The translations under genes and the position numbers were made by a program. The notes below the pieces were generated by a model that worked only from the letters and a program-made list of their open reading frames with translations, did not search any database and was not told the DNA's origin. A stretch of DNA of 19,258 nucleotides from JAVBOW01 sp031550125 (GTDB lineage Bacteria; Bacteroidota; Bacteroidia; Bacteroidales; Rikenellaceae). Below are positions 1 to 7,965 of this stretch, piece after piece; the stretch's first letter is position 1, and every line of letters starts with the position of its first letter. The DNA lies in contig JAVBOW010000032.1 of NCBI GenBank assembly GCA_031550125.1, positions 1 to 19,258 on the forward strand, read 5' to 3'.

Positions 1-19
1 TTCGCTATGTGTTCTTTGT

Positions 20-101
20 CGCTTCCGGGCCCCCGCCACCAACCCACACCTCGGCCCCGACCCTACCATCCCTAAAAACGCGGCTGGGCGCCCCCCCCCC
101 C
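20..101 (-). other. C-rich / G-rich non-coding tract downstream of the sulfatase
   Basis: No gene is supported in 1-188. The + strand carries C runs at 30-34, 43-45, 55-58, 61-63, 70-72 and an 11-base run at 91-101. On the minus strand, which is the sense strand of the sulfatase mRNA, these are six G runs in about 80 bases. Four of them are spaced by 6, 2 and 9 bases, so a loose G-quadruplex is possible in RNA or DNA. Short inverted repeats also lie nearer the sulfatase stop: GCCCGG at 131-136 with CCGGGC at 148-153, and CGGGAT/ATCCCG around 174-187. These could help end transcription, but neither is followed by a T run. The tract could also be low-quality sequence at a contig edge. Confidence 0.4.
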
Positions 102-188
102 GCCACACCTCTTTACTTGTTATTTCCGTCGCCCGGTTTAGCTGCCTCCGGGCTACGCATTAAGTTAAATCTCCGGGATTTATCCCGT

Positions 189-2615
189 CTATTGCGCCCT
201 CATTTTGGCTTCGAATTCCCTTTCGACGTCGACATAGGCGTCGTTGGCTACGTCGAAGATGACTTTCGTTATTTCGCCGCCTGCAAACGGGTATTTGTAA
301 CCGTAATCCCTGCTCACCGGGTCGCCGGTGTCGTATCCGACGCACAGGCCTTCGCCGCTGTTGAGCGTGAAGCGTCCGGCTTGCGTGCGGAACGGGGCCT
401 GGGCCACCATCTTATCGTCGATATACAGTTTCATAGTACCGAGGCATTCTGCCTTTTCCGTCATCTTTTCCTTGATGAATTCCACTCCTATGATATGCTT
501 GCCGGTGGGCATGGCATAGCTGAGGCGTTGGAGCGGATCGAGGCCGAGGAAGTTATACTCGAAATTCACTTTGCTGTCCTTCAGGTACAACGTATAGCCG
601 CCGAAACGCGAACCTTGCGAAACGATTACGCCTTTGGCGTCGGCCTTAAGATCCACTTCGGCGAAGATCTTGAACGAGCGGGCCGACGTGTGGACGGCGT
701 TCGATTCGGGTACTTCGGTGGTGTTGGGATAATAGGTGTAGCGTCCGTCCGCCGGAACAGCCGGCTCATATTCATATTTCAAATACTCGAGGATGCTAAG
801 GTCGTTCAACGGAAGCACGTCGTATTTCTTGGCCTCTTCCATCCATGCCTTCTTCATCTCCTCTACTTTCTCGGGGTATTTAGCCGCCAGGTCGGTAGAT
901 TGCGAGCGGTCGGCGTCGGTATGGTACAATTCCCATCTATCCTGGTCGAAATGGCCGATGTTGGAGGGCAGCGGGCCGTGGACCGTTGTCGCCATCCATC
1001 CGTCCTTCCATATCCCGCGCGTGCCGAGCATCTCGAAATACTGGACTTTCTTCTCCGTGGGAGCGCTGGCGTTGTCGAAACTCGACACCATCGACACGCC
1101 TGCCAAAGGAGTCTGTTTGATGCCGTGTACCACGTCTGGCATTTTCACGCCGCAGGCGTCCAGGATGGTAGGCACGATATCGGTGCAATGGTAATACTGG
1201 CTGCGCAATTCGCCGCGGGCCTTGATGCCCTTGGGCCAGGAGATAACCAGAGGGTCGCATGTGCCGCCGCTGTATCCCGAATAACGCTTGAACATTTTGT
1301 AGGGGGTGGAGAACGCCATGGCCCAGCCTGTAGGATAGTGATTGTAGGTTTCGGTCGAGCCTAATTTGTCCATATAGGCGATATTCGTCTTTATGTCGTC
1401 CGGATAGGAGTTCATGAAGAAGTATTCGTTTATCGTCCCGTCCGGGCTGCCTTCTCCGGAAGCTCCGTTGTCGGCGCAGTAGATCACCAGGGTGTTCTCC
1501 AACTGGCCCGACTCTTCCAGGTAATCGACCAGGCGTCCGACCTGCGCGTCGGTATATTCCGAAAAACCGGCGAATACCTCGGCCATGCGCGAGAATAACT
1601 TCTTCTCGTCGGCCGAAAGCGTATTCCACGGACGCACCATGTCCAACTCAGAGAACGTCCCTTTCGGCATGGGATTTTCCTTGGTCAGTTTCGTGCCTTT
1701 CGGAAGTATGCCCTTTTCTATCATCCTGCCAAGCACCCATTCGCGGTAGGCGTCGTAGCCGGCGTCGAATTTACCTTTGTATTTATCTATGTATTCCTGC
1801 GGGGCCTGGTGCGGAGCGTGGTTGGCACCAGGGTTGTACCACATATACCAGGGTTTGTCGGGGCTTGCCTGCTTGGAATCGCGGATGTATTGGATCGCTT
1901 TGTCCGCAAGGTCTTTCGACAGGTGGTAGCCCTGCTCGGGCAGATATGGTTGGTCCACGGTGTGGTTATCCTCGCTCAGGGCAGGATACCATTGGCTGCT
2001 TTCCGCGCCGACGAAACCGTAGAAACGGTCGAAACCCAAGGCGAGCGGCCAATCCTGTTTGGATGCGCCCATACCGAAGGCGTCCACAGGCACGTTGTGG
2101 TTCTTGCCGATCCAGAAGGTAGACCACCCCGCATCGCGCAGAACGGTGGCGATGGATGCGTTGGACTGGGGGATATGGCCGCTGTATCCGGGAAAGCCCG
2201 TCGCGCTTTCGGCAATCGAACCGTAGCCGTTTTGGTGGTGGTTGCGTCCGGTGAGCATGCATGAACGCGTAGGCGACGAGACCGATGTGGTGTGCCATTG
2301 CGTGTAGGTGACGCCGTTGGCGGCCAGACGGTCGAGGGTGGGCATATTGACCGCCCCTCCATAGGTGGACCATGTAGCCTGGCCGGTGTCGTCATACAGG
2401 ATAACCAGCACGTTGGGAGCGTCCTTCGGCGCTTTGGGGTAAAGGAATGCATTCCAGTCGGGCTTGGAATTTCTGATGTCCAACTCGATTGTCCCCTGGA
2501 ATTTTTCGCCGGGTTGCTGTCCCATAGCCTGTTGCCCGCATAAACCAACGGAGCAGATGGCCGTAGTGGCCAGCAAAGCCTTGTTTTGGTGCGATCTGAT
2601 AAAATTTCTCTTCAT
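189..2615 (-). CDS. Secreted arylsulfatase, serine-type, S1 family (AtsA-like with C-terminal beta domain)
   Basis: This encodes an 808-residue exported sulfatase that should hydrolyse a sulfate ester in the periplasm or at the cell surface. The start at 2615 places a signal peptide (residues 1 to about 32, cleavage near AMG-QQ) at the N-terminus. The open frame runs on to 2714, but that extension does not look like protein. The sulfatase signature SVSSPTRSCMLTG lies at residues 111-123, and Ser113 is at the position that becomes formylglycine, so maturation would need a radical-SAM anSME enzyme. Likely metal and sulfate ligands are Asp75/Asp76 (YDDTG), Lys171, His269 (NHAPH) and Asp382/Asn383 (DNG). 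The sulfatase fold runs to about residue 640, and a beta-rich domain fills about 645-808, as in AtsA-type enzymes. The natural substrate cannot be read from the sequence. It is transcribed alone, with a putative promoter just upstream. Confidence 0.93.
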   Translation of the reverse strand: MKRNFIRSHQNKALLATTAICSVGLCGQQAMGQQPGEKFQGTIELDIRNSKPDWNAFLYPKAPKDAPNVLVILYDDTGQATWSTYGGAVNMPTLDRLAANGVTYTQWHTTSVSSPTRSCMLTGRNHHQNGYGSIAESATGFPGYSGHIPQSNASIATVLRDAGWSTFWIGKNHNVPVDAFGMGASKQDWPLALGFDRFYGFVGAESSQWYPALSEDNHTVDQPYLPEQGYHLSKDLADKAIQYIRDSKQASPDKPWYMWYNPGANHAPHQAPQEYIDKYKGKFDAGYDAYREWVLGRMIEKGILPKGTKLTKENPMPKGTFSELDMVRPWNTLSADEKKLFSRMAEVFAGFSEYTDAQVGRLVDYLEESGQLENTLVIYCADNGASGEGSPDGTINEYFFMNSYPDDIKTNIAYMDKLGSTETYNHYPTGWAMAFSTPYKMFKRYSGYSGGTCDPLVISWPKGIKARGELRSQYYHCTDIVPTILDACGVKMPDVVHGIKQTPLAGVSMVSSFDNASAPTEKKVQYFEMLGTRGIWKDGWMATTVHGPLPSNIGHFDQDRWELYHTDADRSQSTDLAAKYPEKVEEMKKAWMEEAKKYDVLPLNDLSILEYLKYEYEPAVPADGRYTYYPNTTEVPESNAVHTSARSFKIFAEVDLKADAKGVIVSQGSRFGGYTLYLKDSKVNFEYNFLGLDPLQRLSYAMPTGKHIIGVEFIKEKMTEKAECLGTMKLYIDDKMVAQAPFRTQAGRFTLNSGEGLCVGYDTGDPVSRDYGYKYPFAGGEITKVIFDVANDAYVDVEREFEAKMRAQ

Positions 2616-2636
2616 AGTACATTTATTTTTAATAGA

Positions 2637-2668
2637 ATAAAATATTATCGAACAAGTAAAACCCCAAA
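2637..2668 (-). promoter_or_regulatory. Putative Bacteroidetes-type promoter of the sulfatase
   Basis: Reading the minus strand, TTTG (2668-2665) is followed after exactly 20 bases by TATTTTAT (2644-2637). The group consensus is TTTG-N19-21-TAnnTTTG, so the -33 box and spacing fit but the -7 box has two mismatches at its 3' end. The start codon at 2615 lies 21 bases beyond the -7 box, which fits a short leader. Confidence 0.4.
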
Positions 2669-2739
2669 GGCCGCTGGCCGTTAGCGACAGCTGTGGTGAC
2701 AATAACCGTTCCAAAATTGACAGGCGTGAAGTTTCGGCT

Positions 2740-2770
2740 GCGGCGGCAGGGACGCATGTCTGCCGCCCGC
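2740..2770 (-). terminator. GC-rich stem-loop after glutaminase (possible terminator of the gad operon)
   Basis: GGCGGCA (2742-2748) pairs with TGCCGCC (2761-2767), and GAC (2751-2753) pairs with GTC (2758-2760) above a two-base bulge, leaving a four-base GCAT loop. It sits 34 bases past the glutaminase stop and before the sulfatase promoter, which is where an operon terminator is expected. No T run follows on the minus strand, so intrinsic termination is uncertain. A second small inverted repeat (GCAGG at 2769-2773, CCTGC at 2782-2786) lies between it and the stop. Confidence 0.35.
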
Positions 2771-2804
2771 AGGCTTACAGCCCTGCTTTTGTCGCGAAAA
2801 ATAT

Positions 2805-3854
2805 TTACTTGCCCCCGTAAACGTTGGCTTCCAGTTGCGTCGCTATATACTCTATGGCTTTCTGCGCTCGTACGCTGTTGCCTGCGCCGTCTACGGGAGG
2901 AGCGAAGGCGGCTATCGCCATCCTGCCGGGGATCACAGCCACGATACCGCCGCCCACCCCGCTCTTGGCCGGCACTCCCACGCGGTACATCCACGGGCCG
3001 GTAGATTCGTACAGTCCTTCCATGCCCATTATCGCCAGTACTTTGGGGACGTATTCGCTGTTTAGCGAACGCTTGCCCGTTACCGGATGCACTCCGCCGT
3101 TAGCTAATACTGCGCCCATGTTCGCGAGGTCTTCCGCCGTAACTCCTATCGAACATTGGCGGGTGTAACTGTCGCAGGCGTCGAGCGGATCGGACCACAT
3201 ATGGCCGTAGGCGTCGAGAAGCATGGCTATGGCGCGGTTGTGTTGGTTGGTGGCGGCTTCTGATCTGTAGAGTTCGTCTATTACGGAGAGCTTGCGGTTG
3301 GCCATGTCGCCCATGTAGGCGAGTATTTTGGTAAATTGCTCCTCGCGCGATGCGCCTTTGATCAGGCTGTTAGTGGCCATCGCCCCGGCGTTTACTATGG
3401 GACTTACCGGCTTGTAGCCCTCCAATTCTATGGCGATAACCGAGTTGAATGGCAGTCCGGTGGCTCCTGTACCGATGCTGTCGGCGATAAATTCCGGGCC
3501 GACGGTCTGCATGGCCTGCGCCAACACGAATATTTTAGATATCGATTCGATGCCGAACTCGTAGCCCGAGTCGCCGGCTTTGTATATCTTGCCGTCGGCG
3601 GTCATCACGGCCAGACCGAAAAGGCCGGACGGAACGTTGGCAAGGAATGGGATATAGTCGGCGTTTTTTCCCGAGGCGTCGTCCTTGAATTTGGCGTGGG
3701 CCTGATCGAGTATTTGCTGTACGGTCGGCGATGCGGCTGCGGCGACCCTCGTTTCTGCGGATGCGGCTCCGGTGCGGCTGCGCGCGTCCTGCGCCGTCGC
3801 GGGCGAAAAAAACGCGGCGACGGCTATAAGCGTTGCGATTTTCAGGATTTTCAT
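2805..3854 (-). CDS. glsA: Secreted glutaminase A
   Basis: This 349-residue enzyme hydrolyses L-glutamine to L-glutamate and ammonia. It belongs to the serine-dependent beta-lactamase-fold glutaminases. The SxxK motif is S104-I-S-K107 in ESISKIF, the NAGAMA segment follows at about 155-160, and the diagnostic PAKSGVGGGIVAV(I)PG stretch is near the C-terminus. Unlike E. coli YbaS, it begins with a clear Sec signal peptide (residues 1-21, cleavage near ATA-QD), so the mature enzyme of about 328 residues should act in the periplasm. It is the last gene of the gadB-gadC-porin-glsA operon and starts 14 bases after the porin stop. The context suggests it supplies glutamate to GadC/GadB at acid pH, and the ammonia it releases could also buffer the periplasm. 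Family is certain; export is strongly supported; the role in acid resistance is inference. Confidence 0.95.
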   Translation of the reverse strand: MKILKIATLIAVAAFFSPATAQDARSRTGAASAETRVAAAASPTVQQILDQAHAKFKDDASGKNADYIPFLANVPSGLFGLAVMTADGKIYKAGDSGYEFGIESISKIFVLAQAMQTVGPEFIADSIGTGATGLPFNSVIAIELEGYKPVSPIVNAGAMATNSLIKGASREEQFTKILAYMGDMANRKLSVIDELYRSEAATNQHNRAIAMLLDAYGHMWSDPLDACDSYTRQCSIGVTAEDLANMGAVLANGGVHPVTGKRSLNSEYVPKVLAIMGMEGLYESTGPWMYRVGVPAKSGVGGGIVAVIPGRMAIAAFAPPVDGAGNSVRAQKAIEYIATQLEANVYGGK

Positions 3855-3868
3855 AAAGGTTTAATTTT

Positions 3869-5059
3869 TTACATGGTTATAAAGGCCGTCCACTGGATGC
3901 GCACGTTGTCGCCGCGCCTTCCGTCGAGATTCTCGCGGTTGCCGTAGAGTATCTCTATGCCGGTCTTGAAATATTTATTTGGATACCACAAAAGGTTTAC
4001 CGCCCCATAATTGGTTTGTTCTATGGTTGACGGAGGCATATAATCCTCATTGTTGCGTATGCTGATGTTTCCCCAGCCGATGGTCGAACTGAAATTATCG
4101 CTCCACCAGCGGTCGTAGAAGGCCCAAATGTAGAGTTGGGTGGATGTACGCAGTCTGGAGTTGTCCGCCGGACCGGGCAGGGCGTCGTATCCCATCCCTC
4201 CTATGTCTTCGCTGTAACGGGCATACCCCGATCCGTAGGAGAGCTGGAACTTGATCGCGTCGCGTCCCCAAGTGCGGATGTTGCCCGTCAGGTTGGCTGC
4301 CCCGCCGACGATATTCTCAGTGGCGCCGGCGTCCGTGATGTAGGATATGGGGTGGAGCAATCCCGCCAGACGAAGGTGGCTGCCCCCTCCGTTCCATTTG
4401 TAAGTGTAGCTGGCGGTGAAGTCCGGGTATATATTGCGCGAACTCCATCCGCTTCCGTCGGGAAACGTCACGTCGCTTCCCGGTTGCTCGACGGATACGG
4501 CCAGGAGGCTGTATTTGCCGAGGGGCTGGGTGAAACGAGCCTGCACCTGGCGCGTCCATACGTAGGCGTTAGGTCCCCAGTAGTCTACCAGGTTGGGCCA
4601 GATATTGCTGTCCATGAAATTCGACCAATATTGGCCGAAACCCCATTTGCCCATGCCTATCCATGCGTGACGGATGCGCGGGTTGGACGATCCGTCCGGC
4701 CCCCACAGGTCGAATTCCAGAATGGCGGTGAAGTCGCCCGCGCCTTCAACCGGCCCCGAGGCGTAGAAACCAAGCCTCGACTGTCGTATGCCGAAAGTGG
4801 TGGCGGCGTTGTCTTGTGAGGGTACGGCTATGGATGAAGGTTGGAAGGCGTATCGGTTGTCCATCTCTTTTGTGTCGTACATGAAATCCGCCTGCACATA
4901 GCCGCCTATCTTAAGCTCTATGCCTTTGACGTCGGTTACCACTATGCCCGCCTTGTGGTTCTCAAGGTCGTTGCGCGACATTGCCGCCTGCCCGTGTGCG
5001 CTTGCCGGAACGAGCATGACGCCAAGTATCAATCCCTGTATGGAAGTCAGTCTTTTCAT
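3869..5059 (-). CDS. DcaP-like outer-membrane porin
   Basis: This 396-residue protein has a signal peptide (residues 1-23, cleavage near AHG-QA) and then alternating aromatic and glycine-rich strands typical of an outer-membrane beta barrel, starting at KIGGYVQADFMYD (residues 50-62). The strand pattern, the RQSRLGFYA segment and the overall length resemble the DcaP trimeric porins, which admit small anionic solutes; this is recognition from memory. The start at 5059 is chosen because it begins the signal peptide; the open frame upstream to 5296 overlaps gadC and is not protein-like. The chain ends TAFITM, so the usual terminal Phe is three residues from the end rather than last. It starts 20 bases after gadC and ends 14 bases before glsA, which suggests it takes up glutamine or glutamate for the pathway. 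The substrate is inferred from context alone. Confidence 0.85.
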   Translation of the reverse strand: MKRLTSIQGLILGVMLVPASAHGQAAMSRNDLENHKAGIVVTDVKGIELKIGGYVQADFMYDTKEMDNRYAFQPSSIAVPSQDNAATTFGIRQSRLGFYASGPVEGAGDFTAILEFDLWGPDGSSNPRIRHAWIGMGKWGFGQYWSNFMDSNIWPNLVDYWGPNAYVWTRQVQARFTQPLGKYSLLAVSVEQPGSDVTFPDGSGWSSRNIYPDFTASYTYKWNGGGSHLRLAGLLHPISYITDAGATENIVGGAANLTGNIRTWGRDAIKFQLSYGSGYARYSEDIGGMGYDALPGPADNSRLRTSTQLYIWAFYDRWWSDNFSSTIGWGNISIRNNEDYMPPSTIEQTNYGAVNLLWYPNKYFKTGIEILYGNRENLDGRRGDNVRIQWTAFITM

Positions 5060-5079
5060 AGATTCGTTTTTTCGGATTT

Positions 5080-6549
5080 TTACGGTTGCCGCCGTTCCTG
5101 CGGCGGCGTGTCTTTGAGCCGTTTGCTTTTTTGGTATGCGCTGATCAGTAGCGGAGCGCCGAGGAAGATCACGTTGCCGGCCGCCACCAGTCCCACATAC
5201 ATCAACGGGCTGCCCACCGGCAATTGCGAGGGAGGGAAGAACGAAACCACGAACGCGAAGGCCACCGCCGCGAAGCCTATTCCGGCTACGGCCCACATGC
5301 CCGCGCGTCCGCCCGGCACTTTGTACACTCGCTCAAGGCCGGGTTGCGTACGGCGCAGGCGGATGGCTGCCGCGTACATCAGCATATACATAACCAGGTA
5401 AAGCCCGATGGTCAGGGCGCTGAGCAGGAAAAACGCCACGCTCACGTCCCGGATGAAAAAATAGAGTGACGACAGTACGGTTACGATGATGCCCTGGGTG
5501 ATAAGTATATTGACCTGTATGCCGTTCCTGTTGGTCTTTGCGAGGATTTTCGGGAGTTGTCCTTCGCGCGCGGTCCATAGCAGGCCGCGGCTGGGACCAG
5601 ATATCCACGACATCACGCCGCCCAGCGCGCCGAACGCCACCAGCGCGCCCGTCACGTTGGTCATCCATCCTATGCGGAATGTGTCGAAAATCTTGCGGAA
5701 CGTTACCATAAGCCCGTCCTGGATATTGATCTGCTCGTAAGGCATAACCACCGACACGGCCAGTGCGCCCAGCGTGAAGAGCGCGAACGAAATGACGGCG
5801 GCCAACATCACCGCCGCGGGAAACTGCCTGGCGGGATTCTTCATCTCCGTGGCGTGTACGGCGTGTACCTCCACGCCGGCGAACAGCAGCAGTATGCCTG
5901 CGAGGAAGGCGATGTTGCCCATGCCCGTGATATGCGGGAACAGGCGCGGATGGACATGTCCGCCCGCGTCGCTGACAAGCGTATCCTGCGTGGCTGGAAT
6001 ATGTTCCAGCTCAACGGAGTGGCCGGTGCCGATCCACACCATAGCCATCGCCACTATGGCCACGCCTGGCAGCACGGTGCCGATAAGGAAGCCCCGGCTG
6101 GTGATCTTCGATATTGCGTCGGAACCGCGCAGCGTGAGCAGGGTGGCCAGCCAATAGAGGCAGATGGAGAAAAGCCCTACATAGACGCCGTTTTGCGACA
6201 GCCCGGGATTGCCTGCCGTAAAAGCTACGGCGGCTGCCGCGAACGAAAGCACCGTGGGATACCACACCACATTCTGTATCCATTGCAGAAAAATGGCGGT
6301 AAAGCCCAAATGTTCGTTGAAGGCCTCTTTGACCCACGTGTATACGCCTCCGCCCCGCTTGGCGAAGGCGCTTCCCAACTCGGCGCTTACCAGCGCGGCG
6401 GGGATGAGGAACAGGAATGTGGCGAAGAAGATGTAGAAGAACATAGTCAGCTCTTCCTTGGCCATCATGGGCAATCCCCGCAGGCTGATGATGGCCGCGG
6501 CCGTCATCAGGGCAAGTTGCCAGGTTGTTATGTGTTTCGATTTTGCCAT
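5080..6549 (-). CDS. gadC: Glutamate:GABA antiporter (APC superfamily)
   Basis: This 489-residue inner-membrane protein of about 12 transmembrane segments belongs to the amino acid-polyamine-organocation superfamily, glutamate:GABA antiporter family. It should exchange external glutamate for internal GABA, the product of GadB. Visible marks are the first helix ending in SLRGLPMMAKEE (residues 22-33), the RGGGVYTWVKEAF segment after the second helix (65-77), and the WYPTVLSF region near residue 96. It follows gadB by 27 bases and precedes the porin by 20. The tail after the last helix is only about 20 residues and basic. E. coli GadC (511 residues) has a longer C-terminal plug that blocks it at neutral pH, so gating may differ here. 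The assignment is strong because of both sequence and neighbour; pure sequence would allow a related amino acid antiporter. Confidence 0.92.
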   Translation of the reverse strand: MAKSKHITTWQLALMTAAAIISLRGLPMMAKEELTMFFYIFFATFLFLIPAALVSAELGSAFAKRGGGVYTWVKEAFNEHLGFTAIFLQWIQNVVWYPTVLSFAAAAVAFTAGNPGLSQNGVYVGLFSICLYWLATLLTLRGSDAISKITSRGFLIGTVLPGVAIVAMAMVWIGTGHSVELEHIPATQDTLVSDAGGHVHPRLFPHITGMGNIAFLAGILLLFAGVEVHAVHATEMKNPARQFPAAVMLAAVISFALFTLGALAVSVVMPYEQINIQDGLMVTFRKIFDTFRIGWMTNVTGALVAFGALGGVMSWISGPSRGLLWTAREGQLPKILAKTNRNGIQVNILITQGIIVTVLSSLYFFIRDVSVAFFLLSALTIGLYLVMYMLMYAAAIRLRRTQPGLERVYKVPGGRAGMWAVAGIGFAAVAFAFVVSFFPPSQLPVGSPLMYVGLVAAGNVIFLGAPLLISAYQKSKRLKDTPPQERRQP

Positions 6550-6576
6550 GGTCCGTGAGGGTTTAACGAATCGTTG

Positions 6577-7965
6577 TCAATGGTGGAATCCGCCTGCGTA
6601 GGCCGGGGCGGTTTTTCCCTCGCTATCCCTGCGCAGGGCGTCGACGCACCTTTGGATGTCGTCCACGAGGAGCTGGGCCATATCGCGCGAAAAGCCGTGG
6701 CGTATCACCACCCGCTGTATCACCATATCCTGGCAATCTGCAGGCATCGAGTAGGACGCTATCTGCCACCCGCGCGAGCGCAGTCTGTCCGACAGCTCGT
6801 ACAGGTCGAATCCGGGGTCGACGCCTTGTTTCAACATCCACGCCGCGCCGGGCAGGGCGCTTTTCCCGTCGTATAGCAGGTCGAACAGGCCCATGTCCGC
6901 TATTTGGCCTGCGATGAAGATACCGTGGTCGAGGCACGCCTGTTGGATGCGGCGGTAGCCGTCGAACCCGTTGCGCAGCAGGTTGTAATATTGGGCTATG
7001 ATCTGCCCGCCGGGACGCGAGAAATTCAACGCGAAAGTGGGCATGTCTCCGCCCAGGTAATTCACCCTGAAGATAAGTTCCTCGGGCAGGTCTTCCTTTG
7101 TGCGCCACACTATCCAGCCCACGCCCAGGGGCGAGAGGCCGAACTTATGGCCCGAGGAGTTGATGGATTTGACCCTTGGCAGCCGGAAGTCCCACTCTAT
7201 GTGGGGCTGCAGGAACGGAGCGACGAATCCGCCGCTGGCCGCGTCGACGTGGATGGGTATGTCGATGCCTGTCTTCGCCTGCAGGCCGTCCAGCGCGTCG
7301 CTCAGGGCTTTGACGTCTTCGTATTGCAGGGTGAAGGTCACCCCGAAGGTGGGGACGACGCCTATGGTGTTTTCGTCCACCCGCTCGAGCATGGTCTCGG
7401 GGGTCATAAGTAAGCGGCCGTGTTCCATAGGTATCTGGCGCAGCTCGACGTCGAAATAACGCGCGAACTTCTCCCAGCACACCTGCACCGGCCCTGTCAC
7501 GAGGTTGGGTTTGTCCGCAGGCTTTCCCGCGGCCTTCATCCGCTCCCTCCAGCGCCATTTTAGCGCCAGGCCGCCGAGCATGCACGCCTCGCTCGACCCT
7601 GTGGTGGAGCATCCCATGGTTTCCGCGCCTTCGGGTGAGTTCCACAGCCGGGCGAGTATGTGTACGCAACGGTTCTCTATTTCGGCCGTCTGCGGATACT
7701 CGTCCTTGTCTATCATGTTCTTGTTCAGGCAGGCGTCCATTATGGCATGCACCTGCTCATCGGCGTAGGTCTGGCAAAATGTGGCCAGATTCTGTTTGGC
7801 GTTGCCGTCGAGCAACAGCTCGTCGAGGATCATTCCGGCCACCGTGGACGCATCGTTCACGCCTTCCGGCAAATCGTACTTTGGGATGGCCGTTTCGGCT
7901 ATGGGAAGCGAGTAGGAATCGGGTAACGCTTCTTCGCCCCTTCTTTTTATCATATGCAGCGACAT
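6577..7965 (-). CDS. gadB: Glutamate decarboxylase (PLP-dependent)
   Basis: This 462-residue enzyme converts L-glutamate to GABA and CO2, consuming one cytoplasmic proton. It is a group II PLP decarboxylase almost the length of E. coli GadB (466). Lys274 in SSGHKFG is the Schiff-base lysine, and Asp241 in HVDAASGGF binds the pyridine nitrogen. GCSTTGSSEACML (118-130) is the conserved phosphate and substrate region. The protein ends GGFHH; E. coli GadB has a penultimate His that plugs the active site at neutral pH, so pH gating is probably kept. The start at 7965 gives the expected N-terminus. The frame stays open upstream to 8781, but that part overlaps the divergent transporter and is a shadow. 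It is the first gene of the gadB-gadC-porin-glsA operon. Confidence 0.96.
   Translation of the reverse strand: MSLHMIKRRGEEALPDSYSLPIAETAIPKYDLPEGVNDASTVAGMILDELLLDGNAKQNLATFCQTYADEQVHAIMDACLNKNMIDKDEYPQTAEIENRCVHILARLWNSPEGAETMGCSTTGSSEACMLGGLALKWRWRERMKAAGKPADKPNLVTGPVQVCWEKFARYFDVELRQIPMEHGRLLMTPETMLERVDENTIGVVPTFGVTFTLQYEDVKALSDALDGLQAKTGIDIPIHVDAASGGFVAPFLQPHIEWDFRLPRVKSINSSGHKFGLSPLGVGWIVWRTKEDLPEELIFRVNYLGGDMPTFALNFSRPGGQIIAQYYNLLRNGFDGYRRIQQACLDHGIFIAGQIADMGLFDLLYDGKSALPGAAWMLKQGVDPGFDLYELSDRLRSRGWQIASYSMPADCQDMVIQRVVIRHGFSRDMAQLLVDDIQRCVDALRRDSEGKTAPAYAGGFHH

Noticed and set aside
9..1364. 451-codon open frame on the + strand antisense to the sulfatase
   Set aside because: It is the complementary shadow of a clearly conserved sulfatase in GC-rich DNA, has no recognisable domain, and its first part runs through the C-rich tract.
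5060..5296. 79-residue N-terminal extension of the porin overlapping gadC
   Set aside because: It would bury the signal peptide and consists of the shifted frame of the gadC 3' end.
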